Shown piece after piece: positions 34,800 to 45,209 of a DNA stretch of 64,000 nt (positions within the stretch are counted from its first letter, which is position 1; every line of letters starts with the position of its first letter). The notes beneath the pieces were generated by a model. That model was not told where the DNA came from. It worked only from the letters and a program-made list of their open reading frames with translations, and made no database searches. This DNA comes from Streptomyces sp. WZ-12 (GTDB taxonomy: Bacteria; Actinomycetota; Actinomycetes; Streptomycetales; Streptomycetaceae). The stretch lies in the NCBI RefSeq assembly GCF_028898845.1, contig NZ_CP118574.1, positions 5,243,001-5,307,000 on the forward strand, read 5' to 3'. The position numbers and the translations under genes were made by a program.

Positions 34800-35119
34800 G
34801 GGCGCACTCCTCGCGTCGCGGACGGGACGCCGCCATCGTTCGCGACCGTCCGCCGCCGGGGAAGGGGCCGCGGTGTCTAACGGGAGTTGCACGAGTGGCC
34901 GGTGCGGCCGGTGGCGTAGATGAGGAAATGCACGCGGGCCGTGCGACATGCGTGCCGACGCATATCGACGCACGCCCCGGGTGTGCAGCCGGAAAAACCG
35001 GGAAATATCACAGGAGATACGCCACTTCGGGATTTACGACCCAAGATTCTCTGTCGGAAGCCGTGACGCGTGGTGTCTACTGGGCCTTGCCCAGCGCCCA
35101 CTTGTTCGGGAGGAACAGC
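34800..35119. other. Divergent promoter region
   Basis: This lies between the CoA-transferase start and a small membrane gene. The frame of the latter is open upstream to 34895 but without a ribosome site, whereas GGGAGG precedes ATG 35120. No operator recognised. Confidence 0.4.
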
Positions 35120-35395
35120 ATGCTCCCCTCCGTATCGATTCTCCAGCAGATCGGCCTAGGCGTTCTGCTGGTCGTCGTCGTCCTCTGGGCAGTCGGCCTG
35201 ATCAGACTGACCCGGCCCGGGCACCATCCCGCCGCCGCTCCGGGCCGCCCGCGCTCGCGACGGTCCCGGGCCCGGCTCGACGCGGTGCCCCGCCAGACCG
35301 GCCCCGGCGGACCGCCCGCGGAGAACGTCGAGCTCACCCCCGACGAGCGCCGGGCCTTCGACGACCTCGTCCGGCAACTCACCAGCCGCAGTTGA
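35120..35395 (+). CDS. Small single-TM membrane protein
   Basis: The protein has 91 residues. ATG 35120 has GGGAGG six bases upstream. One TM at about 9-28 (IGLGVLLVVVVLWAVGLIRL) is followed by a basic Pro/Arg linker and an acidic helix (ENVELTPDERRAFDDLVRQL). The layout suggests a membrane-anchored protein with a cytoplasmic tail. Family not recognised. Confidence 0.7.
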   Translation: MLPSVSILQQIGLGVLLVVVVLWAVGLIRLTRPGHHPAAAPGRPRSRRSRARLDAVPRQTGPGGPPAENVELTPDERRAFDDLVRQLTSRS

Positions 35396-35504
35396 CCCGC
35401 TGACGCCCCGACGCCCCCGGACTCCCGGCCGCCACCGGCGCCCAGAAACCCGCTCGGGGGGCACCCCCTCCCGAGCGCCACCTTCAGCACAACCACGCCC
35501 CAAC

Positions 35505-36209
35505 TCAGCGCACCGGCCCCAACTTCAACAGCGCCAACGCCGCCAACATCTGCACCGACACCGCGGCCGCCGACTTGTGCGTCGGCAGATGGTGCTGACC
35601 ACGTATCAGCAACACCGCCAGGAAGTAGCCGAACCCCCAGGTCGTCCACGTCGCGGCCTGGACGAACGTCGAATTCGCCGGCAACCAGGCCGCGATCCCC
35701 AACCGCGGCAGGTCCGTCACCCAGAAGACCACCACGAACATGCTCGCGGTCGGCGCGAACCGCCCGTTGCCCCCGAGGGTCCGCGCTATCGCGTGGGTCA
35801 CCGCCCCCAGCCCCAAACTGGCGAACAGCACCCCCGCCTCGGCCATCCCCACCAACTGGAGCGCCGCCGAACGGTCCGCCGTCCACTGCGCCCGGAACGG
35901 CGCCACCGAGACGATCCCGATCCCGCCGCTGACCAGGCACAGCAACACCGCCGCGCTCCACGCGCTGCGGTCCCGCGCCTCGTCGAAGATGTCCACCGGC
36001 CGGTACCAGAGCCCGAATATCAACCGGTGCCACCACAACCGCTGCCGTCGCACGGGCTCCATACGGGCGGGCGGGGGCGCCGGCCCGGGTTCGGGCGGCG
36101 CCGGCTGCACCAACGTGGGTGGCGGGGGCGGCGACTTGGCGCCCGACGGCGGAGCGGAACGCCGAGGGGGCCTCGACGGCGGCGGTGTGGGGGGAGGCGA
36201 TGCGGACAT
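35505..36209 (-). CDS. Yip1-domain integral membrane protein
   Basis: The protein has 234 residues from ATG 36209. The first 50 residues are Pro/Ser-rich, then RQRLWWHRLIFGLWYRPVDI (amphipathic entry helix typical of Yip1 proteins) and five TMs. Bacterial Yip1 proteins have no settled function. Divergent from the VIT gene with 94 bases between. Confidence 0.78.
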   Translation of the reverse strand: MSASPPPTPPPSRPPRRSAPPSGAKSPPPPPTLVQPAPPEPGPAPPPARMEPVRRQRLWWHRLIFGLWYRPVDIFDEARDRSAWSAAVLLCLVSGGIGIVSVAPFRAQWTADRSAALQLVGMAEAGVLFASLGLGAVTHAIARTLGGNGRFAPTASMFVVVFWVTDLPRLGIAAWLPANSTFVQAATWTTWGFGYFLAVLLIRGQHHLPTHKSAAAVSVQMLAALALLKLGPVR

Positions 36210-36303
36210 ACGGCCGTTTCTACCACCGGCCGCGCCGGCACGACGCGCGGGCACCGGATGGCGGCTCACGCCGACCCCGACACCCGGATGAGACGCTCGG
36301 CCG

Positions 36304-37020
36304 GTGACCCTACAGACACCCGAGCACGACGAGGCGCACGGCGGCGGGCTCGGCAGCCGCCTCAACTGGCTGCGGGCGGCGGTCCTCGGCGCCAATGACG
36401 GCGTGGTCTCCACCGCCGGCCTGGTCGTCGGCGTCGCCGGCGCCACCGACTCGCGCTCCACCCTCCTCACCGCCGGACTCGCCGGCCTGCTGGCCGGATC
36501 GATGTCGATGGCCGCCGGCGAGTACGTCTCGGTCTCCACCCAACGCGACTCCGAGAAGGCCGCACTGGCACTGGAGAAGCGCGAACTGGCCACCGAACCC
36601 CAGGCCGAACTCGCCGAGTTGACCGAGCTCTTGGAGGGCAAGGGCCTGCGCCCCGAACTCGCCCGCGAGGTCGCCGCCGAACTCACCGAGCACGACGCCC
36701 TGCGCGCGCACGCCGAGGTCGAACTCGGCATCGACCCCGACGACCTCACCAACCCCTGGCACGCGGCGGGCGCCAGCTTCCTCGCCTTCACGGTCGGCGC
36801 CCTGCTGCCGCTGCTGGCCATCGTGCTGCCGGGAGCCGGGCAGCGGCTGTGGATCACGGTGGTCGCGGTCCTGGCGGCGCTGGCCCTGTGCGGGTGGAGC
36901 AGCGCCCGCCTGGGCTCCGCACCCGTGACCCCGGCGGTCCTCCGCAACGTCGCCGGCGGCGCCCTGGCCATGGCCGTCACCTACGCGGCCGGCACCCTCC
37001 TCGGCGCCACCGGCGCCTGA
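36304..37020 (+). CDS. VIT1/CCC1-family iron/manganese transporter
   Basis: The protein has 238 residues with a GTG start. Motifs: LRAAVLGANDGVVSTAGLVV in TM1, GLLAGSMSMAAGEYVSVSTQ in TM2, then a cytoplasmic Glu-rich region (residues about 85-150, rich in EL/AE pairs) that binds metal in VIT1, and three further TMs. It moves Fe2+ or Mn2+ out of the cytoplasm by proton antiport. Monocistronic. Confidence 0.92.
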   Translation: MTLQTPEHDEAHGGGLGSRLNWLRAAVLGANDGVVSTAGLVVGVAGATDSRSTLLTAGLAGLLAGSMSMAAGEYVSVSTQRDSEKAALALEKRELATEPQAELAELTELLEGKGLRPELAREVAAELTEHDALRAHAEVELGIDPDDLTNPWHAAGASFLAFTVGALLPLLAIVLPGAGQRLWITVVAVLAALALCGWSSARLGSAPVTPAVLRNVAGGALAMAVTYAAGTLLGATGA

Positions 37021-37229
37021 CCCCGACAACCCCCACCACCGCCCCCTCCCCACCCCTGTCACGGTCCCCACCCGTCCAGCTACAATCCGTAACGGAATCC
37101 GGAACTCCCCACCACCCCCCGTTCGTTGCCGGATAAGAGGAGGCGGCGGCGCACGAGGCAGGGGAGGCGAGTAAGGAGTAAGGGGAGAAGGCTAGAGAAG
37201 GCTGACGTCAGCCGAATCTCACGCGACCC

Positions 37230-38360
37230 TCACGAGCCGTACAGGTCGGCGTAGGACGGGAAGACGCCACCGGGGCCGTCCACCGAGGTCGCCGAGAGCG
37301 CGCCCTTGACGATGGCTCGCGCCAGGACGTCGGCACCGGTCGCGAGGATGTCGTTCAGGGCGCCGGCCTCCAGGTGCACGCCGAACGCCGGGTCGGCCAG
37401 GGCCTCCAGGTCGGCGAGCGGACGGGCGCCGGTGGCGAGGGCGAAGACCGTGTCCCCGTCGTTGAGGAGGTGCGCGGGCCGCAGGGCGCGGGCCAGGCCG
37501 TCGTGGGCGGTGCCCGCCAACTTGTGGGCCTGGGCGCGGGTGAGGGCGGCGTCCGTGGCCACCACCGCGAGGGTGGTGTTGAGGGGCGGGCGCACCGAGG
37601 CGGCGGAGCGGGCGGCGGATGTCGCCCGGGCCTCCGCGAGGTGGCGTCGGGCGGCCGCGTGGACCTCGGGCTCGGGCAGGGGGCCGGGCGCGCCGTAGAG
37701 GGTGCCGGTGTGCGGGTCGGCGAACGAGCCTGCGGCGTTGACGGCGGCCAGCGCGGCGACCGTTATCCCGGAGGGCAGGACGGCGCTGGCCGTGCCGATG
37801 GCGCCCTTGAAGCCGCCCGAGACCGCGCCGGTTCCGGCGCCCACGTTGCCCTGAGGGACGGGCGATCCGGGGCGGGTGCGGGCGGCGTCCTCGGCTGCCG
37901 CGCGGCCCAACGCGGCGTCCGGGCGGGCCCGCCAGTCGCCGCCGCGGCCCAGGTCGAAGAGGGCGGCGGCGGGCACGACGGGGACGACCTGGGCCGGATC
38001 GGGGCCGACCCGGAAGCCGCGGCCCTGCTCCTCCAGCCAGGCGGCGACACCGGACGCGGCGTCAAGACCGAAGGCGGAGCCGCCGGTCAGCACCACGGCC
38101 TCGATGCGCTGGACGAGGTTGCGGGGGTCGAGGGCGTCGGTCTCCCGGGTGCCCGGGCCGCCGCCGCGCACGTCGACCGCCGCGACGGCGCCGCCCTCGG
38201 GGGCGAGGACCACGGTGGTGCCGGTGAGCCAACCGTCGTCGGTGCGCTGGGCGTGACCGACCCGCAGGCCGGGGACGTCGGTCAGGGCGTCGTGCGGGCC
38301 CGGGGGGTGAGGGGTGCCCTCGTCCCCCGGGGACCGCTGGTGTTGCCGCGCGTCACTCAT
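37230..38360 (-). CDS. P1/S58-family peptidase (DmpA-like)
   Basis: The protein has 376 residues from ATG 38360. After DALTDVPGLRVGHAQRTDDG come VVLTGGSAFGLDAASGVAAW, GNVGAGTGAVSGG and PLNTTLAVVATDAALTRAQA. The NTT segment is where S58 proenzymes autocleave to expose the N-terminal nucleophile (Ser in DmpA, Thr in some members). These are aminopeptidases, often acting on D-amino-acid or beta-peptides. Located 28 bases downstream of the second L,D-transpeptidase gene's stop, on the same strand? No: that gene lies upstream on the same strand, so they may be co-transcribed. Confidence 0.88.
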   Translation of the reverse strand: MSDARQHQRSPGDEGTPHPPGPHDALTDVPGLRVGHAQRTDDGWLTGTTVVLAPEGGAVAAVDVRGGGPGTRETDALDPRNLVQRIEAVVLTGGSAFGLDAASGVAAWLEEQGRGFRVGPDPAQVVPVVPAAALFDLGRGGDWRARPDAALGRAAAEDAARTRPGSPVPQGNVGAGTGAVSGGFKGAIGTASAVLPSGITVAALAAVNAAGSFADPHTGTLYGAPGPLPEPEVHAAARRHLAEARATSAARSAASVRPPLNTTLAVVATDAALTRAQAHKLAGTAHDGLARALRPAHLLNDGDTVFALATGARPLADLEALADPAFGVHLEAGALNDILATGADVLARAIVKGALSATSVDGPGGVFPSYADLYGS

Positions 38361-38388
38361 GGGGCCATGCGTACCACGCCGGCCCCGT

Positions 38389-39204
38389 TCAGTGGCCGGC
38401 CGGGCCCATCGCGACGACCGGGTGCAGTGCCGGGTCGAGGGTGCGCAGCAGTTCGCGCATCACCTCGGGCTTGAGGCTGACGCAGCCCTGCGTGGGGCCG
38501 TCGTGGTCGACGTGCAGCCAGACGCCGCCGCCCTTTTCGTCGCCGAGGGGGCGCTGGCCGTCCAACGGGGAGGTGCCCGGGACACGGTTGTAGTTGATGG
38601 CGATGACGTAGTCGAAGGCGCCGGCCAGCGGTTCGCCCTCGACGCCGGTGCCATGGGCGACGAAGCTGCTGTTGTGGTCGTAGGGCAGCTTGGTGCCCCC
38701 CGGGGCGGGCAGCCGGCCGCCGGCGTCGGTGAGGGTGTAGACGCCCTCGGGGGAGCGCAGGTCGCCGTAGTGGTGGCGGGTGGTCCACCCGTGGGCGGCG
38801 TTGTGCGCGGCCCAGGTGGGGCCGGGCTCCCACAGGTCCGAGCCGTCCTCGCGGGTGTAGAGGACGACGCGTGAGTCGTACGAGTCGGGGTTCTTGCCGG
38901 TGACGACCAGGACCTGGCGGGCGTTGGCCGGTATGCGCTTGCGGGCGGCGTCGCTGAGGTCCGGGATGGCGCGCAGGCCGCGGGCGGTCTCCTGCGCGGC
39001 CTGGTGCGGCGCGGGGGTGTTCGGGCTGGACACCGTCCGGGGCGTGCCGCTCTTGGCGTCCGGTCGGCCGCTGTGGTCGTCGCCCGAAGCCGGCCATGCC
39101 CACAGGGCGGTGCCGACGAGCGTGGAGAGGGCGAGACCGCTGACGGCCTTGCTGCGCCGGGACAGTCTCCTGCGCGCACGGGACTGAGCGTGGCGGGCTG
39201 CCAT
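38389..39204 (-). CDS. Secreted L,D-transpeptidase-family protein
   Basis: The protein has 271 residues. ATG 39204 has GAGGAG upstream. A basic n-region and a TM/signal segment (SGLALSTLVGTALWAWPASG) are followed by the YkuD-like catalytic domain (about 95-265), with HVDHDGPTQGCVSL near the end where Cys is the nucleophile. There are no Ig domains, so it differs from the lipoprotein enzyme at 32190. Its stop is 29 bases before the start of the P1 peptidase gene on the same strand, with a short GGGGCC/GGCCCC dyad between them. Confidence 0.85.
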   Translation of the reverse strand: MAARHAQSRARRRLSRRSKAVSGLALSTLVGTALWAWPASGDDHSGRPDAKSGTPRTVSSPNTPAPHQAAQETARGLRAIPDLSDAARKRIPANARQVLVVTGKNPDSYDSRVVLYTREDGSDLWEPGPTWAAHNAAHGWTTRHHYGDLRSPEGVYTLTDAGGRLPAPGGTKLPYDHNSSFVAHGTGVEGEPLAGAFDYVIAINYNRVPGTSPLDGQRPLGDEKGGGVWLHVDHDGPTQGCVSLKPEVMRELLRTLDPALHPVVAMGPAGH

Positions 39205-39667
39205 GTCTGGCGTCTCCTCAGGTACGGACGGATGGACGGCCCGTGAGCAACTGCGGGGTCCGCAGAGCCTCCAGGCATAAAAAGGGCAATCTGCACCCTA
39301 CCTCGTTCCCGCGAGGCCGCTTCCGCGGATTGTGGTGAACGGTAGAGGGCATGAGGATGACGCCGCACACCGGGGTGACCTTTGGTAGGGGAATGCGGGG
39401 ATTGGCCGTGCGGGCGGGGGTGGTGAGTGGCGTGGAGAGGCTGGTGTTGTCGGGCAAAGTTGGCCGGAATGTGCCCCAAGTCCCGTGTAGGTGAGTGGAG
39501 TTGCGTGGTCGGCCCTCGGTGGCGGGGCCGGAGTCGGCCGTTCCCCGTCGCGGCTCTTTCGGGTGGTCGGGGCGGGTCGCGTACGGTCGTTCGGCACGCT
39601 TACGGGGGACGGGGCGCGGCCCGTGCACTCCTCGCGTCCGTAACCGGGATGGGCCGACCGGCGGTTG
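39205..39667. other. Intergenic, no gene recognised
   Basis: It holds the leader of the L,D-transpeptidase gene (AT-rich patch with CATAAAAAGGGC near 39278-39289) and the space after the convergent-side ltrA gene. No coding frame with a ribosome site was seen. Confidence 0.4.
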
Positions 39668-40828
39668 CTACTCCTCCTCCAGAGCGGTGCCCTGGCGGGC
39701 CGTCAGGGTGACGCCCATCGCGACCGTCAACGCCGCCACCACGCCCGCCGCCGGGACCGCCGCGTCCCCCGCGAACGTGCACAGCAGGACGAGCGCGGCG
39801 GACACCGGCAGCACCAGTTGCTGGGCCAGGCCGCGCTTCTGGTGGCGGGAGTGGATCAGCCACACCGTGAACATGTAGAGCGCGCCCGGCACCGTGAAGC
39901 AGGCCGCCGCCGCGTACGTCGAGAGGTGCGTCCGCCCGGCCGACTGCTCCACCGCGATCTCGATCCCCGCGCCGACCGCCGCGGCCGAGCCGAAGACCAG
40001 GTAGTGGCCGTAGCCCCACAGGAACGCCTGCCGGTTGGAGCGGAGGTGGAGGTGGATGGGGACCGCGAAGTAGATCCAGTACGCGGCGAAGACCAGCAGC
40101 AGGCCGCCGGCCGCGATCGGCAGCAGGGTGCCGAGGTCGTGGTGCTCGTCGAGTGCCGACTGCACGGCCACGGTCGCCGCGGAGACCGTCTCGCCCAGCA
40201 CGATGATGGTGAACAGGCCGTAGCGCTCGGCGATGTGGTGCGGATGCCAGCTCGTCTGGCGCTCGCGCTCGGCGAGCGCCGGGACCGACAGCTCCAGCAC
40301 CCCCATCACGACGAACACCCACGGGGCGTCCGCCGACGGCAGGAACACCAGGGCCAGCCAACCGACCTGGCAGAGGGTCACACCGAGGGCGTAACGGAGG
40401 GCGGTGCGGCGCTCGGCGCCCCGGGTGCCGTGCGCGGCCCGCAGCCACTGGCTGACCAGGGCCAGCCGCATCACCAGGTACCCGAACCACACGATGCGGA
40501 AGTCGCCGGCGGTGAAGGCCCGGGGCACGCCCGCGGCCAGGATCAGCACACCGGCGATCTGAACGAGCGTCACCACGCGGTACAGCCAGTCGTCCGTGTC
40601 GTACGCCGACGAGAACCAACTGAAGTTGACCCAGGCCCACCACACGGCGAAGAACAGCATCAGATAGCCGGCGATGCCGTGCCCCGGGTGGCCCTCGGCC
40701 AGGGCGTGCACCAGTTGGCGGCCGGCCTGGGCGACGGCCACGACGAAGCAGAGGTCGAAGAACAGCTCCAGCGGGGTGGCGGCGCGGTGCGCCTCGTCAC
40801 GGCTGCGCGCGTGCATCAGAACCGGCAC
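39668..40828 (-). CDS. ltrA: Low temperature requirement protein A (LtrA) family
   Basis: The protein has 386 residues from GTG 40828 (ATG 40816 is also possible). The N-terminal DEAHRAATPLELFFDLCFVV is the LtrA signature. At least ten TMs follow, with the conserved HHIAERYGLFTIIVLGETV in the middle. Named after a Listeria gene needed for growth in the cold; the biochemical function is unknown. Confidence 0.92.
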   Translation of the reverse strand: MPVLMHARSRDEAHRAATPLELFFDLCFVVAVAQAGRQLVHALAEGHPGHGIAGYLMLFFAVWWAWVNFSWFSSAYDTDDWLYRVVTLVQIAGVLILAAGVPRAFTAGDFRIVWFGYLVMRLALVSQWLRAAHGTRGAERRTALRYALGVTLCQVGWLALVFLPSADAPWVFVVMGVLELSVPALAERERQTSWHPHHIAERYGLFTIIVLGETVSAATVAVQSALDEHHDLGTLLPIAAGGLLLVFAAYWIYFAVPIHLHLRSNRQAFLWGYGHYLVFGSAAAVGAGIEIAVEQSAGRTHLSTYAAAACFTVPGALYMFTVWLIHSRHQKRGLAQQLVLPVSAALVLLCTFAGDAAVPAAGVVAALTVAMGVTLTARQGTALEEE

Positions 40829-40988
40829 GGTGGCGTGCGCCCCTCTCGTCGGCCACGGGGGATGGGCCCTCAGTAGAGCGCGCGGGCAGGGGCGCCGGGG
40901 GCACTGCCCGTGCGGCGTGTCGCGCGGCCGGGGGCGGAGCATGGGGCGGGGTGGTGGCGCGGGGCGGCCAACTCGACGGCGGGGGCGA

Positions 40989-42020
40989 CTAGTCGGCGAC
41001 GGCCTCCATGATGGAGGGGATGCTCGGCGTCGGCAGCACCCGCGTCAGGCGGAAGCCGCCGGCCGACAGCAGCGCGGCGAACTCGTCGGCGTTGCGCTCC
41101 TGCCCGTCGAGGACGGCCAGCATGGCGACGTCCATCGTCTTGCCGAAGTGCGGCGCGTTGCCGGGCGGCAGCACGCAGTCGACGACCAGGAGACGGCGGC
41201 CGTCCGCCATCGCCGCGCGGCAGGTGCGCAGGATGCGGCGGCAGGCGTCGTCCGGCCAGTCGTGCAGGACGTGTTTGAGGACGTAGACATCGCCGCCCTC
41301 CGGGACCGCCGCGAAGAAGTCGCCCTCCTGGACGCGCCAGCGGCCCTTCAGGTCGTCGGTCTCCAACAGGTGGTGGACCAGTGGCGGGGCCAGGTCGAAG
41401 AGGACGCCGGTGAGGGCGGGGTGGCGGCGGAGCACGGCGCGCAGCAGCCCGCCGCGGCCGCCGCCGACGTCGACGACGGTGCCGGTCGCGGGGAAGGGGT
41501 AGGCGGCGGCCACCGCGTCGTCCACCGGGGCGGCCAGCGACGCCATCCCGTCGTCGAAGAGCTTCCGCTTGGCCGGATCCGACTCCAGGTGCGCGAAGAG
41601 CGGCGCGCCGAAGAGGCGCTCGAAGGCGGCGCCGCCGTGCCGCACCGCCTCGGTCAGGCCGGCGGAGGTCCGCAGGAACAGCTCGTCGGTGAGCATCATG
41701 ACGGCCGGGTGGAGCGAGTCCGGCACGTCGGTGCGGAGCTGCTGGGCGGCCGGCGTCAGTTGGTAGGCGCCGGAGGCGTCCTCGCGGAAGAGGCCGCGGG
41801 CGGCGAGGTAGCGCAGGACGCGGCGCAGGTGCGGGGCGTGGGTGTCGGTGGCGACGGCCAGTTGCTCGGGGGTGCGCGGGCCGGCGGCGAGCTGGTCGGC
41901 GATGCGGTAGTGGGCGGCGGCGCGCAGCGCGGCGGAGAAGAGGTGCCCCATGGCCTGGTCCATGAGGCGGGTCGCGAGGTCGCCGGACTCGTCCGCCGGT
42001 CGGGTGGGAGAAGTGGCCAA
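40989..42020 (-). CDS. SAM-dependent O-methyltransferase (AdoMet_MTase II / ASMT-like)
   Basis: The protein has 343 residues. TTG 42020 is chosen because GGAGG lies six bases upstream; an in-frame GTG at 42074 would lengthen it. It has an N-terminal dimerisation/winged-helix domain (HLFSAALRAAAHYRIADQL, HLRRVLRYLAARGLF) and a C-terminal Rossmann fold with VVDVGGGRGGLLRAVLRR (SAM site), EGDFF, and VLKHVLHDWPDDACRRIL with the catalytic His of HVLHDW. These enzymes methylate hydroxyls of aromatic secondary metabolites. No biosynthetic cluster surrounds it. Confidence 0.92.
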   Translation of the reverse strand: MATSPTRPADESGDLATRLMDQAMGHLFSAALRAAAHYRIADQLAAGPRTPEQLAVATDTHAPHLRRVLRYLAARGLFREDASGAYQLTPAAQQLRTDVPDSLHPAVMMLTDELFLRTSAGLTEAVRHGGAAFERLFGAPLFAHLESDPAKRKLFDDGMASLAAPVDDAVAAAYPFPATGTVVDVGGGRGGLLRAVLRRHPALTGVLFDLAPPLVHHLLETDDLKGRWRVQEGDFFAAVPEGGDVYVLKHVLHDWPDDACRRILRTCRAAMADGRRLLVVDCVLPPGNAPHFGKTMDVAMLAVLDGQERNADEFAALLSAGGFRLTRVLPTPSIPSIMEAVAD

Positions 42021-42269
42021 CGTCAGCCTCCGGTCGTCGGCTTGGGCGCCCGCGCCACGTCGCGGGCGCGGCACGGTTCACGGTGATCCACGGTTGCAGT
42101 CGCGGGGTGGTGGTGTCACGGGGGGAGGGGCACCGGACCGGTGCGTACCGGCCAGCGCGGGCGCGGAGTTCCCGTGGTGGGCGGCCCCTCGACGGGTGGC
42201 CGAACGGGCGGGCCGACGCGGGTGTGCCAAGGGGCAGACGGCGGCCGCCGGGCATGGTCGAATGCGCCC

Positions 42270-43532
42270 ATGAGCGACAGCGACAACTCCTTCCCCGCGT
42301 CCGTCCTGGAACCGCTCGACGCCCGCCTCGCGGACCTCGTGGCGCTCTACGAAGACCTCCACCGCCACCCCGAACTCGCCTTCCAGGAGACCCGCACGGC
42401 CGCCGAGGTGGCTCGCCGGCTGACCGCGCACGGCTACGACGTGACCACCGGCATCGGCGGCACCGGCGTCACCGGGGTACTGCGCAACGGCCCCGGCCCC
42501 GTGGTGCTGCTGCGCGCCGACATGGACGCGCTGCCGGTGAACGAGAGCGCGGACGTGCCGTACGCGTCCACCGTCCCGGGGCGGATGCACGCCTGCGGGC
42601 ACGACGTCCATGTGACCTGTCTGTTGGGCGCCGCCGACCTGCTCGCGGCGGGGCGGGACCGCTGGTCGGGGACGCTGGTGGTGCTGTTCCAGCCGGCCGA
42701 GGAGGCCGGCAGCGGTGCCCGGGCCATGCTCGACGACGGCCTCTACGGCAAGGGCCTGGTGCCCACGCCCGATGTGGTGCTGGCGCAGCATGTCGCCCCG
42801 TTCGGCGCGGGGTCGATCGTCTACTGTCCGGGCGCGTGCATGGCCGCAGCGGACAGCCTGGAGATCACCTTCCACGGAACGGGCGGCCACGGGTCGCGGC
42901 CGGAGACGACGGTGGACCCGGTCCTGATGGCCTCGGCGTTCGTGCAGCGGGTGCAGTCGGTGGTCGCGCGGGAGACCGCGGCGAAGGACCAGGTGGTGGT
43001 CACGGTCGGCTCGTTCCACGCCGGGAGCAGCGCCAACGTCATCCCGGACCGCGCCGTCCTACGGGTCAGCGTCCGCAGCTTCGACCCGAACGTGCGCACC
43101 GCCGTGCTGGCCGGCATCGACCGGATCGCCCGGGCCGAGGCGGCCGCGTCCGGCGCACCGCGGGAACCGGAGACGAAGGCCCTCGACTCCTTCCCGGTGA
43201 CCGTCAACGACGCGGCCGTACTGGAGGGCGTCAACGCGGACTTCACGCGGTTCTTCGGTCCTGAGCGGGTGTTCCGGTACGAGCCGGCGACGGGCAGCGA
43301 GGACGCCGGGCTGCTGGCGACGGCCGCGAAGGCGCCGCTGTACTACTGGTGGCTGGGCGGTTGGGATCCGGCGGAGTTCCGCACGGCGCTGGCCGCCGGG
43401 CGGCTGGCCCAGGACATCCCCTCCAACCACTCGCCCCACTTCGTACCGGTCGTCCGGCCGACGCTCACCACGGGCGTGCAGGCGATGGTGGTGGGGGCGC
43501 TGAGCCGGTTGGGCGGGATGGAGGGGCGGTAG
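42270..43532 (+). CDS. M20-family amidohydrolase (hippurate hydrolase-like)
   Basis: The protein has 420 residues from ATG 42270. Metal-binding motifs are MHACGHDVHVTCLLGAA, FQPAEEAGSGARAML and AQHVAPFGAG, and a lid domain is inserted at about 190-300. It cleaves N-acyl amino acids or auxin-like conjugates. Divergent from the methyltransferase gene. Confidence 0.92.
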   Translation: MSDSDNSFPASVLEPLDARLADLVALYEDLHRHPELAFQETRTAAEVARRLTAHGYDVTTGIGGTGVTGVLRNGPGPVVLLRADMDALPVNESADVPYASTVPGRMHACGHDVHVTCLLGAADLLAAGRDRWSGTLVVLFQPAEEAGSGARAMLDDGLYGKGLVPTPDVVLAQHVAPFGAGSIVYCPGACMAAADSLEITFHGTGGHGSRPETTVDPVLMASAFVQRVQSVVARETAAKDQVVVTVGSFHAGSSANVIPDRAVLRVSVRSFDPNVRTAVLAGIDRIARAEAAASGAPREPETKALDSFPVTVNDAAVLEGVNADFTRFFGPERVFRYEPATGSEDAGLLATAAKAPLYYWWLGGWDPAEFRTALAAGRLAQDIPSNHSPHFVPVVRPTLTTGVQAMVVGALSRLGGMEGR

Positions 43533-43577
43533 GTGGGGGCGGCCCCTCCGGCCCGTTGGGCGGATGCCCGCGGTGCG

Positions 43578-43608
43578 TTGACCTTGCCCCTGGGGGAAGG
43601 CCCAGCAT
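43578..43608 (+). promoter_or_regulatory. Orphan MerR-type promoter
   Basis: TTGACC (43578-43583), a 19-base spacer carrying the dyad CCTTGCCCCTGGGGGAAGG (43582-43600), then CAGCAT (43603-43608). An overlong 19-bp spacer with a central dyad is the mark of MerR-family regulation. No MerR gene or convincing downstream ORF follows on the plus strand. The next gene (43773-45011) is convergent. Confidence 0.5.
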
Positions 43609-43772
43609 CGGTGGGGCCGGGTGCGTCACCGCAGGAGTTCGCGGCTGAGACCAGCCGCCCCCCGCCGGCTGGCAGGGGCCAACGGTGAACGGCCAACGGC
43701 CAACAGGCGCAGGGGAAGCAACCGCCAACGGCTGTGTCCGCCTGAGCCCGTCCGCGGCCGCTTGCGTTTCCC

Positions 43773-45011
<1,239 letters not shown>

Positions 45012-45209
45012 GCGTGTCTCCTGTCGGTCGGGGGTTTACGGGGGTGGTCAATGTGTAGACGGGGATCGGCCCGGCGCACTACGGGCCATTGGCCGTTGGC
45101 GGGTGGGCTGTTGGTCCCTCGCCCGTTGACCCGTCGGCTGTCGGTCTGTCTGCTGTTGAGTTGTGGGCTCCCGGTGGGTGCGGGGCCCGGGCATACGGGC
45201 GCCGGGGCG

